A stretch of DNA of 64,000 bases from NCBI RefSeq assembly GCF_006715765.1, contig NZ_VFNV01000001.1, positions 1,736,001 to 1,800,000 on the forward strand. The letters run 5' to 3'. Positions 25,436-34,043 of this stretch are shown one piece after another. Position numbers and translations under genes: made by a program. The notes beneath the pieces were generated by a model. It saw only the letters and a list, made by a program, of their open reading frames with translations, was not told the origin of the DNA and made no database searches. Origin of the DNA: Rarobacter incanus (GTDB lineage: Bacteria; Actinomycetota; Actinomycetes; Actinomycetales; Cellulomonadaceae). Within the stretch, counting starts at the first letter, position 1, and each line of letters begins with the position of its first letter.

Positions 25436-28324
25436 CTAGCTAATCCGGGCGCGCTTGCTCGCCGCCTTCAGCAAATACCGCTTTGCCTTACCGGACGGCT
25501 TGAAGGTGGCCTGCACCCGCATGCCCTTGGTGACGGACCCGGGAAGCTTCACCGTGATCTTGCCGCGTTGCTTTGCTCTGACCTTCACGCGCACGACCGT
25601 GCGGCCCACGCGCACCACCAAGCGGCCGGTTGGCTTGCCGGTGGCGGCGGTCGTGACTGCGACCCGTAACCGTATTTTGCCGCCGGTCCTCTTCGCCTTC
25701 TTGCGAACGACCACCTTCACCTTGGCCTTCGCCGCTGTCTTTTTCACCGACGAGGCCCGCGCCAACGCAAACCCGCTCTTGCGCGCGGTGACCTTCACCC
25801 AGATCTGCTTTCCGACGTCGGCCGTGCGGATCTTGTAGCGCGCACCGGTAGCGCCGCTGGCGGCGGCGTTGCCCACATACCACTGGTATGTCGCTGTCAC
25901 GCCCGACTGCGACCAGGCGCCGGAGGTCGCCGATACGTTCGCTCCGACTCTAAAGGTGCCCTGGAGCCGTGGGGCGGAGGTGGCGACCATGACGCGCGAA
26001 GAGCCGTCGCCGGGGTTGGCTGTGCCGCCACCATCGCCGGGGTTGGCTGTGCCGCCACCATCGCCGGGGTTGGTTGTGCCGCCGTCGCCACCATCGCCAC
26101 CATCGCCGGGGTTGGTTGTGCCGCCGTCGCCACCATCGCCACCATCGCCGGGGTTGGTTGTGCCGCCGTCGCCACCATCGCCACCATCGCCGGGCGCGGG
26201 GCACTCCAATCCGTCCTTGTTCGCCCCGGCTTCCTCGCAGGGAAAGTCCACGCCCCCAACCGCACTCGACGCGAAGGGCTGATCCGGCGCCGAAGCCGAT
26301 CTGACGATCTCCCACGTGCCCCACGGGAACCACCCGGACACCCGCCCCAGCTTCGAGTCGTGCCAGTTGTCCGCGGCGAAGCTCACGTAGGTATTGCCGA
26401 CGGTGAAGTCCTGGATGCTAACCCCGATCGAATTCTGCCCGATTGCCACCTGCGCGCCGCCGCTGTCGGCGTCGTAGTCGGCGTACAGCTGGTTGTCCAG
26501 GTTGGTTGCGCTATCGGCGGGAACCGCCCACCCGTCCACATGCAGGCCTTTGACAACGAAGTTGTAGGTATTCGCAAGTGCGTAGATCCGGAAGGCGCAA
26601 CCGGTGGCGCCCTCGACGTAGGTGTCTTCGATGCGGATATCGCGAATGGTCGCACCGGTCGAAGCTCGATCGTTGCGGCCGTCAAAATCCCAGTGGCGCG
26701 ATGAATTCAGCACACAGGTATTAATCGTGTCCCACTGCAACTGGTTGTGTATCACGTATGTGCGCGAGATCTCGACATTCGAGACGTTCCGCGGGACCCA
26801 TCCCCACTGGATTACGGGCCCGTTGGGCCCCTTCCACACCACCGTGTTATCGATCGTGACGTTCGAATGATAGATCTTGAGGGCATCGTCGTTCGCTTGC
26901 AGGAACGAATTCTTCATCGTTGATCCCGCATACAGTTCCAGGCCGTCCGTCTGCCAGTACCACGCGCCGACCTGGTGATAGTTGCGAACCCGCATGGTGA
27001 AGGAATCGTAGTCCCCATAGACGACAAATGAATGGTACGAGGGCTCCGCGATGGTCACGCCCTGCAAATCCAGGGTCTGCGCAACTCCCTGCGCCGAGTC
27101 GAAGCGCAGCGGTTTGACGCAGTCCGCATGGCAGTTGTCGTACTTCGCCGGGTCCCGGCGCGTGTAGCCATCGTTGCGGGTATCCGCTTCGTAGACGTAT
27201 TGCTCCCCGGAAAGCACCCCGAACCCGGTCACCTTGTAGTTCGTGATGGATGCATTCGCGGAAAAATCGAAGGCGCCTTTGACGTATGCCCCCGGCGCCA
27301 GGTAGACCCAGCGCACGCGCGGGTTCAATTGGGCACGATAGGCGGCACCCATCGAATAGGTGCCCGGTTCGAAGTAGATGATGTCGGCGTCGACGGTATC
27401 TAAATTGGTCACGGAACCCTGGGCAGGACGGTAGATCGTGCCATCCGCGTCAGTTGGTACGGTTCCGGAATCCTGCTGCGCATCCGGTTCGGCAAACACC
27501 ATCATCGCGTTCCTCGGTTCGACCATGGCCGCCACGGATGCATCGATGGCGGTGGAGGCGGCCTCGTTCATATAATCGCGGTTGGGCCCGGAAACCTGCG
27601 TCAGCTCGGGTGAGAACTCGACGGAGAATCTGTACCCGTCGGGGGAATACGGGATCTTGATGCGAACGGTGTGATCGTTCACCAGGAAGCGGGTGAACCC
27701 GAGCTGGCGCGGCTTGATCTGCACCTGATCAATCGAGCTAACGGTGGCGCCCGTATCCAACGCGACGTCTATCCACACGTCGCGCGAAAACTCGAACGTG
27801 GTCCAGCTCATCGTTTGGTGACCGTCTTCTACGCCTTGTTCGGCGGCGATCGCCTCGGCATCCTCCCACGCGTTTTCGGCACCGTCGTTCTGGTAGCCGT
27901 CCGTCGCGGTGCCGTACCCGGGCTTGCCCTTGCCGGAACGCGGGATCGTCAAGTACGTGAACGAATCGAACCACTCGTCCTGCGCATCGTCCGTGGCGAC
28001 CTGCACCGTGTAGAACGGTGACTGGCGCACTGCACCGTCGGCGACGGGCGTATCGGAATTCTTCTCGCCGTTGGCGTGCCACCAGGTGACCAGCCCCTCC
28101 GATTGGGAAGTGGCGGGGGTCGATTCCCGGGCCGCGGTCGATGCTTGGAGATTGCGGTTCGTCGCCGCCGATTGCGTGGTCGTAGCCGATGCGGCCGGGC
28201 CGGCAGAGGTCGCCGCGCTCGGGGTTGGCGCGGCGAGCGGTGGCACCAATGCAAGTGGGATGGCCAGGACTAGGGCCGCGGCGAAAGGCAGGCCCTTGCG
28301 GAGGATTGTGCTGCGAAGGTGCAT
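25436..28324 (-). CDS. Secreted GH49-like dextranase/isopullulanase-family protein
   Basis: A 962-residue exported protein. The ATG at 28324 gives a signal peptide (basic start, long Ala/Leu/Pro core); in-frame starts further upstream add unlikely sequence. Family markers of GH49 are the N-terminal beta module beginning 'TWWHANGEKN' with 'TPVADGAVRQS', then 'YRFSVEFSPEL', 'DIIYFEPGTYSMGA', 'WVYLAPGAYVKGAF'. The right-handed beta-helix has Asp-containing motifs 'WQTDGLELY' and 'NDDALKIYHS'. Known members cut alpha-1,6 or pullulan linkages. The catalytic part ends near residue 725. It is followed by a GDGG/TTNPGDGG linker, an Ig-like module (about 790-860) and a basic Arg/Lys-rich beta module to the end. 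There is no LPXTG. A decayed paralogue lies just downstream. Confidence 0.85.
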   Translation of the reverse strand: MHLRSTILRKGLPFAAALVLAIPLALVPPLAAPTPSAATSAGPAASATTTQSAATNRNLQASTAARESTPATSQSEGLVTWWHANGEKNSDTPVADGAVRQSPFYTVQVATDDAQDEWFDSFTYLTIPRSGKGKPGYGTATDGYQNDGAENAWEDAEAIAAEQGVEDGHQTMSWTTFEFSRDVWIDVALDTGATVSSIDQVQIKPRQLGFTRFLVNDHTVRIKIPYSPDGYRFSVEFSPELTQVSGPNRDYMNEAASTAIDASVAAMVEPRNAMMVFAEPDAQQDSGTVPTDADGTIYRPAQGSVTNLDTVDADIIYFEPGTYSMGAAYRAQLNPRVRWVYLAPGAYVKGAFDFSANASITNYKVTGFGVLSGEQYVYEADTRNDGYTRRDPAKYDNCHADCVKPLRFDSAQGVAQTLDLQGVTIAEPSYHSFVVYGDYDSFTMRVRNYHQVGAWYWQTDGLELYAGSTMKNSFLQANDDALKIYHSNVTIDNTVVWKGPNGPVIQWGWVPRNVSNVEISRTYVIHNQLQWDTINTCVLNSSRHWDFDGRNDRASTGATIRDIRIEDTYVEGATGCAFRIYALANTYNFVVKGLHVDGWAVPADSATNLDNQLYADYDADSGGAQVAIGQNSIGVSIQDFTVGNTYVSFAADNWHDSKLGRVSGWFPWGTWEIVRSASAPDQPFASSAVGGVDFPCEEAGANKDGLECPAPGDGGDGGDGGTTNPGDGGDGGDGGTTNPGDGGDGGDGGTTNPGDGGGTANPGDGGGTANPGDGSSRVMVATSAPRLQGTFRVGANVSATSGAWSQSGVTATYQWYVGNAAASGATGARYKIRTADVGKQIWVKVTARKSGFALARASSVKKTAAKAKVKVVVRKKAKRTGGKIRLRVAVTTAATGKPTGRLVVRVGRTVVRVKVRAKQRGKITVKLPGSVTKGMRVQATFKPSGKAKRYLLKAASKRARIS
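26015..26194. repeat. Linker-encoding tandem repeats (27 bp x2, 42 bp x3)
   Basis: Two 27-base units (26015, 26042) are followed by three 42-base units (26069, 26111, 26153). Both lengths keep the frame and encode GDGG and TTNPGDGG peptides between the catalytic and wall-facing parts of the GH49-like protein. The near identity of the copies points to recent slippage or gene conversion. Confidence 0.95.
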
Positions 28325-28506
28325 CCGGGCGTCATCCTTGACTAATTGAGGCGGTGAGGGTCGTAATCGTCTTCGATTCACGAGCGTATGTGACATTCTA
28401 GCGGCTAAATGGCCCGGCTGTCTGGGGATTTGTGACCGTAGGGGCCGTTGTTTTGTGCGGCGGAAAATAATTCGCTTCAGCGCGCCGCGGTTCCTACACT
28501 GATCGA

Positions 28507-29451
28507 GTGAATTCAATCAGCACCGTCCGCCCCGCGGTAATCCGCGCCGAGGGCCTGGTCAAGACCTACGGCGACAAGCGCGCGGTCGACGGCCTATCGT
28601 TCGTGGTCCCGGCCGGCGAATGCTTCGGGCTGCTAGGCCCCAATGGTGCGGGTAAATCGACGACCATGCGCATGATCGGCGCGGTGAGCTCCAGAACGGC
28701 CGGCGAACTGGAGATCGTCGGGTTGGACCCCAACAAATACGGGCCCGAAATCCGTTCGCAATTGGGCGTGGTTCCCCAGGCCGATAACCTCGACACCGAA
28801 CTGCGCGTGCGCGACAACCTTATGGTCTACGGCCGCTACTTCGGCCTGGACCGCAAACTCGTCGCCCGCCGCGCGGACGAACTGCTGCAATTCGCGCAAC
28901 TATCCGATCGCCAAACCGCGCGGATAGACGACCTATCGGGCGGGATGAAGCGGCGCCTGACGATCGCCCGGGCCCTGATCAATGACCCGCAGATGTTACT
29001 GCTTGACGAGCCAACCACCGGCTTGGACCCCCAGGCTCGCCACATCCTGTGGGACCGCCTATTCCAGCTCAAGGAGCAAGGCATCACCCTCATCTTGACC
29101 ACCCATTACATGGATGAAGCCGAGCAGCTTTGCGATCGCCTCATCGTTGTCGACCACGGCAGGATCATGGCCGAAGGCACCCCCGCGGACCTGATCCGCG
29201 CCCACTCGTCCAGGGAAGTCGTCGAACTGCGCTTCGGTACCGACCGCAACCGCCTGGCAGCGCAACAGCTTTCGGACGTGGGGGACAGGCAGGAACTGTT
29301 GCCCGATCGGGTCCTGATATACGCTGCGGACGGCGAAGCCGCGCTGCGGCAGGTCACCGCGCGCGGGCTGGAGCCGATCACCTCGCTGGTGCGCCGCAGT
29401 TCCCTAGAAGACGTCTTCTTGCGCCTCACCGGGCGGAGCCTGATCGAATGA
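28507..29451 (+). CDS. ABC-2 exporter ATPase, DrrA/NodI type
   Basis: A 314-residue ATPase of the DrrA/NodI subfamily that powers ABC-2 exporters of drugs, lipids or polysaccharide parts. Walker A GPNGAGKST, the signature LSGGMKRRL, Walker B LLLDEPTTGLDP and the switch 'LTTHYMDEAE' are intact, and a C-terminal extension of about 90 residues ends in the typical 'LEDVFLRLTGRSL'. The start is GTG, divergent from the GH49-like gene with a 182-base shared upstream region. The stop overlaps the first permease gene (ATGA). Confidence 0.93.
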   Translation: MNSISTVRPAVIRAEGLVKTYGDKRAVDGLSFVVPAGECFGLLGPNGAGKSTTMRMIGAVSSRTAGELEIVGLDPNKYGPEIRSQLGVVPQADNLDTELRVRDNLMVYGRYFGLDRKLVARRADELLQFAQLSDRQTARIDDLSGGMKRRLTIARALINDPQMLLLDEPTTGLDPQARHILWDRLFQLKEQGITLILTTHYMDEAEQLCDRLIVVDHGRIMAEGTPADLIRAHSSREVVELRFGTDRNRLAAQQLSDVGDRQELLPDRVLIYAADGEAALRQVTARGLEPITSLVRRSSLEDVFLRLTGRSLIE

Positions 29452-30323
29452 GGGCGGACGTTGGGGGAGGGGCGGCCTCGTCGATCAATAAGGCATTGAC
29501 CGCGGACCAGATGCGCGCACGCGCCCTGGCGGGGGCCCGCAAACCCCGCGCATACGGCACTTGGTACGTTGCCTGCGGCCGGTTCGCGAACATGCGGGCG
29601 TACCTCCAGACCATCGTGTGGACGGCTATCGGGACGCCGGTTCTTTACCTCTTCGCCATGGGTATCGGGCTGGGATCGCTGGTCTCCCGCGGGACCGGCA
29701 CCATCGACGGCGTCCGCTACGTGCAGTTCGTCGCGCCCGCACTCATCGTCGCGGCGGCGGTGCAGGTGGCGAGCGAGGAAATGACGTACCCGGTGATGCT
29801 CGGATTCAAGTGGAATCCGACCTTCTTCGCGACCAACGCCGCCCCCATACAACCCGCGCAGATCATCAACGGGCTGATCGTCTCGGTGATCGGGCGGCTG
29901 GCGTTCGCCTCCGCCATCTATTACGCGTGCGCGGTGGCGTTCGGCGCCCACGGCTCCGGATGGGGATGGCTGGCGATACCGATTGCGGTATTGGCAGCGT
30001 TAGCGTTCACGACTCCGGTCATGGCCTACGTCGCAACCCTGGAGCAAGACAGCGGCCAGATCGCGATGATAATGCGATTCGTGGTCATGCCGCTGACTCT
30101 CTTCTCGGGCACCTTCTTTGACCTTGCATCGATGCCGATCTACCTGCAACCGATCGGCTGGCTCTCCCCGATCTGGCACGGTGCGCAACTGGCCCGGGCC
30201 GCCTCGTACGGGCTGGGGGAACCGGCCTGGGTCACCGCCATCCGCGTTGCCTACCTCATCGCGTTGACCGCGGGCGGCTGGATCGCGGGGCAACGGATCG
30301 CGGCTAGGAGGCTGAACCGATGA
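29448..30323 (+). CDS. ABC-2 exporter permease, first
   Basis: A 291-residue membrane subunit with six helices in the ABC-2 arrangement. The ATG at 29448 sits in an ATGA overlap with the ATPase gene; the longer open frame upstream is only the ATPase shadow. An N-terminal cytoplasmic segment of about 40 residues precedes the first helix ('LQTIVWTAIGTPVLYLFAMGIG'). The family's 'PLTLFSGTFFDLASMP' loop before the last helices is clear. It probably forms a heterodimer with the next gene product. Confidence 0.9.
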   Translation: MRADVGGGAASSINKALTADQMRARALAGARKPRAYGTWYVACGRFANMRAYLQTIVWTAIGTPVLYLFAMGIGLGSLVSRGTGTIDGVRYVQFVAPALIVAAAVQVASEEMTYPVMLGFKWNPTFFATNAAPIQPAQIINGLIVSVIGRLAFASAIYYACAVAFGAHGSGWGWLAIPIAVLAALAFTTPVMAYVATLEQDSGQIAMIMRFVVMPLTLFSGTFFDLASMPIYLQPIGWLSPIWHGAQLARAASYGLGEPAWVTAIRVAYLIALTAGGWIAGQRIAARRLNR

Positions 30324-31150
30324 CGATGACGCAGGTGGCAGTGGCAACGCATCGGCGCCGGTTTGGCATCGATGGGGCGCTGTACTCCGCAAACGCGCGT
30401 GCGGTCCTGTGGCGCGGGTGGCGAGCCGCATCGCATGCGAACCTTGCGGTGATGATCTCAGGTTTCTTCGAGCCGGTGTTCTACCTACTTTCGTTCGGGG
30501 TCGGGTTGGGTGGGTTGATCGGCTCGGTGGCGGGTGATGACGGACGAGTTCTCCCCTACGCCGCATACATCGCCCCCGCCCTGCTCGCCACATCCGCGAT
30601 GAATGGCGCCATCTACGATTCGACCTGGAACGTGTTCTTCAAGCTCAATCAGTCGAAGCTGTACGACGGGATGCTGGCGACCCGTCTCGGTCCGCTAGAT
30701 GTTGCCCTGGGGGAGATTGGGGTGGCCCTGATCCGCGGCGCTGTTTACGCTGCGGGCTTCATGGTTGTGATGACCGCGCTGGGCCTGACGCTTTCGTGGT
30801 GGGCGCTCGCGGCGCTGCCCGCCACGGTGCTGATTGCGTTCGGGTTCGCCTCGTTGGGCATGGCGGTCACCAGTTACATGAAGACGTTCCAGCAGATGGA
30901 CTGGATCAACTTCGTGCTCCTGCCGATGTTCCTCCTGTCGGCGACGTTCTACCCGCTGAGCGTCTACCCGTCCGCGGTGCAGGTATTCATTCAGGCCATG
31001 CCGCTGTGGCATGCGGTGGAACTGGTGCGATCGCTCACAACGGGGAACGTCGGCTGGTCGCTGCTGTGGCACGTCGCATACTTCGCGGTGATGTCGGTGG
31101 TGGGGATTCGTTTCACGACGGTGCGCCTGCGCGCGCTATTCCTGCGCTAG
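30320..31150 (+). CDS. ABC-2 exporter permease, second
   Basis: A 276-residue ABC-2 permease, paralogous to the previous one. It starts in an ATGA overlap. Six helices are evident, with 'NGAIYDSTWNVFFKL' and 'LPMFLLSATFYPLSVYP' as family landmarks (the latter resembles the DrrB 'FLSGTFFPL' segment). Together with the ATPase and the first permease it makes a complete three-gene exporter. The cargo is unknown. A hairpin at 31173-31202 ends the unit. Confidence 0.9.
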   Translation: MTMTQVAVATHRRRFGIDGALYSANARAVLWRGWRAASHANLAVMISGFFEPVFYLLSFGVGLGGLIGSVAGDDGRVLPYAAYIAPALLATSAMNGAIYDSTWNVFFKLNQSKLYDGMLATRLGPLDVALGEIGVALIRGAVYAAGFMVVMTALGLTLSWWALAALPATVLIAFGFASLGMAVTSYMKTFQQMDWINFVLLPMFLLSATFYPLSVYPSAVQVFIQAMPLWHAVELVRSLTTGNVGWSLLWHVAYFAVMSVVGIRFTTVRLRALFLR

Positions 31151-31172
31151 CTTGTTTCTGCTTGTTCCTGCG

Positions 31173-31202
31173 GTAGGTGCGCCCGCCGCGGGCGGCACCT
31201 AC
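31173..31202. terminator. Bidirectional hairpin between convergent units
   Basis: A 14-base stem with one bulge (31173-31186 with 31188-31202) overlaps the stop codon of the minus-strand MFS gene. It can end both the exporter operon and the MFS gene. Confidence 0.65.
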
Positions 31203-32455
31203 TTGAAGGCGCGGATCCGGTAAACCGTAAGTCCAACCAGCAGGCATGCCGCGGAACCGAGCAGGAACCACAGGGTGTATCCGCCGATCCCCATGGCGGT
31301 TCCCGCCGCCAGAATTCCCGGCCCGAAGGCGGGCGCTAGGATCTGCGGCAGGACGGCGGCGACGTTGAGGACGCCAAGGTCCTTGGCGGATTCCTCCGGA
31401 TTAGGCAGCACCTGGCTGCCCAATGCTAGATCCACGGCGAAGTAGATGCCGACGCCCAGCCCGAGCGTGCCCTGGGCGACAACGACCACGGCGACGCTCG
31501 GTGCTGCCGCCATGCCCGCCAATCCCGCCGCCATGATGACCCCGGCGAGCAGTAGGAACGGTCGCCTCTTGCCGAACCGGTCCGACAGGGCACCCGCTAT
31601 TGGGCTTGCGATGATCATCGCGATGGCCGCCGCGATATTGGATATGAGCATCGTGCGAGCGACACCCGATTCGTCCAAGTGCAGCGAGTTTTCCAGAAAA
31701 TACGGGACATAGGCGGCGATGCCGTAATACCCGAACATTGCGAGGAAGCGCGTTGCCCACATCCACGCGAAGTCGGGCGACTTGCGGGGGTTGAACACGA
31801 AGCTGCCGGCAAAGTCCTTGATGCTGAATGTCCCCGCAGGCGCGGTCCGTCGCGGCCGATCGTTGAGGCGAGTGGCGAACCAGCCCGTGAGTCCAACCGC
31901 GACGATGCCGGGGACGATGAAGCGCCACGGGTCCGCGGCGATGAGGTTGACAATGAGCGTCCCGCCAAGAATGGCGAGCGGGCTGGTCATGCCGACCATC
32001 CCCGTCACCTTGCCGCGGCTGGCACCGGGAACCTGGTCGGCAAGAGTCGCATTCGTGGCTGCCAGGCCCGCGTTGACGGCGAATTGGGTGCATCCCCACG
32101 CCACCGCAAGCACTACGGGCGACGTGGTCGTACCGCATACCGCGAGGGCGGCGAGTGCCGCAATCGCGCCGCCAAGGATCCAAGGCCGTCGGCGGCCGTA
32201 GTGCGACATGGTTCGGTCCGAGAGGCGCCCCACCAGCGGGCTGGCGACCAGGGCGGCGAAGGCTCCCACCGAGAGGATGGCCGAGAGCGTGGACGTTGCC
32301 TGGTCGGCGGGCACGATGTGCTTGACCTTGAAGGACAACGCCACCATTGATGGCGTGAATACCGCGAGATACAGCCCGAAACTCGATGCGAAGTAGCCGC
32401 GCGCGTAGCGCCCCAGTGAAAGCGGCGTGAGGGACTGGGGGGCCTCGTCGATCAT
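31199..32455 (-). CDS. MFS transporter, sugar-type
   Basis: A 418-residue carrier with twelve helices. The loop 2-3 motif 'GRLSDRTMSHYGRRRPWIL' and its repeat in the second half, 'GALSDRFGKRRPFLLL', are typical of the glycoside/sucrose-type MFS carriers (SLC45-like or GPH-like). The large loop between helices 6 and 7 is short. It may take up oligosaccharides released by the secreted glycosidases encoded nearby, but this is only context. The ATG at 32455 lies after a GGAAC-like weak site. A hairpin lies between this gene's upstream region and the NlpC/P60 gene. Confidence 0.85.
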   Translation of the reverse strand: MIDEAPQSLTPLSLGRYARGYFASSFGLYLAVFTPSMVALSFKVKHIVPADQATSTLSAILSVGAFAALVASPLVGRLSDRTMSHYGRRRPWILGGAIAALAALAVCGTTTSPVVLAVAWGCTQFAVNAGLAATNATLADQVPGASRGKVTGMVGMTSPLAILGGTLIVNLIAADPWRFIVPGIVAVGLTGWFATRLNDRPRRTAPAGTFSIKDFAGSFVFNPRKSPDFAWMWATRFLAMFGYYGIAAYVPYFLENSLHLDESGVARTMLISNIAAAIAMIIASPIAGALSDRFGKRRPFLLLAGVIMAAGLAGMAAAPSVAVVVVAQGTLGLGVGIYFAVDLALGSQVLPNPEESAKDLGVLNVAAVLPQILAPAFGPGILAAGTAMGIGGYTLWFLLGSAACLLVGLTVYRIRAFK

Positions 32456-32492
32456 TGCGGTTCCTTACGATGGGCGTTTATCAAAGACTAAA

Positions 32493-32528
32493 GCCGCCCC
32501 AGGGCCACAAAGTGGGCCCAAGGGCGGC
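32493..32528 (-). terminator. Hairpin after the NlpC/P60 gene
   Basis: A 14-base GC stem with two mismatches (32493-32506 with 32515-32528) lies 24 bases downstream of the minus-strand NlpC/P60 stop. Confidence 0.55.
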
Positions 32529-32551
32529 CGCCGGTCACAATCCGCGAAGGA

Positions 32552-33370
32552 TTAGATGACGCGGATGAATGTCGGGTTCTTCTGATACATGGTGCGCACG
32601 TGAATCGACTTGCCCGGACGCGGCGAATCGATGATCTTGTTTCCGCCCAGGTAGATTGCGACGTGGCCGGGAGTCCAAATGATGTCGCCCGCCTTCGCCT
32701 TGGCGCGGCTGATTTTCTTACCCGCGGTGCGCTGCGCCGACGACGTGCGCGGCAGGGAGACCTTGACTGAATGGCTGAAGACGTACTTCGTGAAGCCCGC
32801 GCAATCGAAGCCCTTGGGCGTCGTGCCGCCGTAGCGGTAGGGCGTGCCGATGTGCTTCTTGGCCGCGGCGACGATCGCCTGGCGTTCGGTGAGCACCTTC
32901 ACCGTGACGCGCTTCTTGGCGGAACGGTAGCCGTTTGCCGCACCGCGCGCGTTGGGGGTGACCCGAACGGTGAGCTTGGTCTTTCCCGAGCGCAGGTTCT
33001 TTGGGAGGCGCACGCGAGTGCGCGTTGACTTCACCTTGGCCCGGGCAATGGTCTTGCCCCGAGCGATCACGGCGATGGTGAAGCCGCGGGCAGCTTTGCG
33101 GGTCTTGACGGTGAGAACGATCCTGTCGGACTTGCGTGCGCCATTGATCTGGGTCTTTGCGGACTTCTTGACGGTGAAGGGGATCGCCTTGGTGGCCTTT
33201 GCGGTCGGGGCCGCGGGCGTTGCGGTCGGGGTCGCGGTCGCCGCTTGCGCGGCAGTCGTGGCCACAATGGGAGTTGCTAGTGCCGTAGCGAATGCAACGG
33301 CGAGAGCCAGGCGGCGCGGCGCGCGGCTGTTGCGGCGCGCTTGGGCGCGCCCGTGGACGGATGTCGTCAC
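32552..33370 (-). CDS. Secreted NlpC/P60 peptidoglycan endopeptidase
   Basis: A 272-residue exported cell-wall hydrolase that should cut the peptide stems of peptidoglycan. The GTG at 33370 has GAGAGG seven bases before it; an ATG 16 codons upstream falls inside the riboswitch and is rejected. A signal peptide (basic, then Ala-rich) is followed by a Thr/Pro/Ala linker, then a lysine-rich beta module (about 65-160). The NlpC/P60 domain (about 165-272) has catalytic Cys in 'FDCAGFTKYVF', His in 'GHVAIYLGG' and a third polar site at 'KIIDSP'. Expression is likely controlled by the c-di-AMP riboswitch directly upstream and possibly by a CRP-type regulator. Confidence 0.93.
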   Translation of the reverse strand: MTTSVHGRAQARRNSRAPRRLALAVAFATALATPIVATTAAQAATATPTATPAAPTAKATKAIPFTVKKSAKTQINGARKSDRIVLTVKTRKAARGFTIAVIARGKTIARAKVKSTRTRVRLPKNLRSGKTKLTVRVTPNARGAANGYRSAKKRVTVKVLTERQAIVAAAKKHIGTPYRYGGTTPKGFDCAGFTKYVFSHSVKVSLPRTSSAQRTAGKKISRAKAKAGDIIWTPGHVAIYLGGNKIIDSPRPGKSIHVRTMYQKNPTFIRVI

Positions 33371-33375
33371 AGGTA

Positions 33376-33546
33376 ACCTCTCGTCGCCTACGAAGTTAGC
33401 TGTCGGGTTCGGGCTCAAGGTCTGCCCGGCCGATTTCTCGGCTTCACCCCTGACGCGGCACGTGCCGCGTCGTTGGGTCCCCCGTCGCCGCCATGGGTTC
33501 TATGGACTCGTTGCCGGTGGCGGCGCTAGGCGCTGGCAGCGAGGTC
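33376..33546 (-). promoter_or_regulatory. ydaO/yuaA-type riboswitch (c-di-AMP)
   Basis: Read on the minus strand, the leader contains the diagnostic words of the ydaO motif in order: GGGGGACCCA, a palindromic stem (GACGCGGCAC-GTGCCGCGTC), GGGGTGAAG, AACCCGACAGCTAAC and GTAGGCGA. The closing helix can form between CTCGCTGCC at the 5' edge and GGCGACGAG at the 3' edge. In actinobacteria this riboswitch class typically precedes rpf and NlpC/P60 genes and turns them off when c-di-AMP is high. Borders are approximate. Confidence 0.92.
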
Positions 33547-33680
33547 TGGAACAAGTCCAGAGCAAACCCCATTACGGTAGGTGTTCGCACTTGGAATGAC
33601 CAGAATTTGGGTCGAATCGGCGTAAATTCGGGTTACGCCCGACGCAAAGAACTGTTCAAACATGCAGGTCAAGGCGCTAA

Positions 33681-33696
33681 TGTGACGCCTGTCACA
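33681..33696. promoter_or_regulatory. CRP/GlxR-type operator
   Basis: TGTGA-CGCCTG-TCACA is a perfect match to the CRP-family half-sites. It lies about 135 bases upstream of the riboswitch start and 348 bases upstream of the binding-protein gene on the other strand. In mycobacteria and corynebacteria CRP/GlxR controls rpf-type wall hydrolases, so control of the NlpC/P60 gene is the better guess. Confidence 0.7.
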
Positions 33697-34043
33697 GTGG
33701 CGGTGGGGTGTCTGGAATGTGCGCATCCGCTTCGCGGCGGCCCGCGGCCTGGCGGCACTTCCGCACCGGCGAGAACCCCACTGTGTCGCGCGCGTAACGT
33801 GGGCGACAGAAATGAGACGACTCTTTCACCGATCTGAAACGAAGAGCAACGGAACCTGAAATCCGCGACCAATAGCGTGCTAGGTGTCGATAACAAGACG
33901 AAGTGCGACCGCTGGGCCCCGTCGGGACCAGCGCGGGCGCAGCGTCCACACTTCGCCTTGTTGTTGATACTTCGTTCGAACGCCGCATGGGTGTTTGAGC
34001 CGCCCGATCCTCGGGCAACTTCATTCGAAGCCTCGGAGGAATA

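Noticed and set aside
32552-33418. Upstream ATG for the NlpC/P60 protein (33418)
   Set aside because: It lies within the riboswitch fold and lacks a ribosome site; GTG 33370 has one and gives a proper signal peptide.
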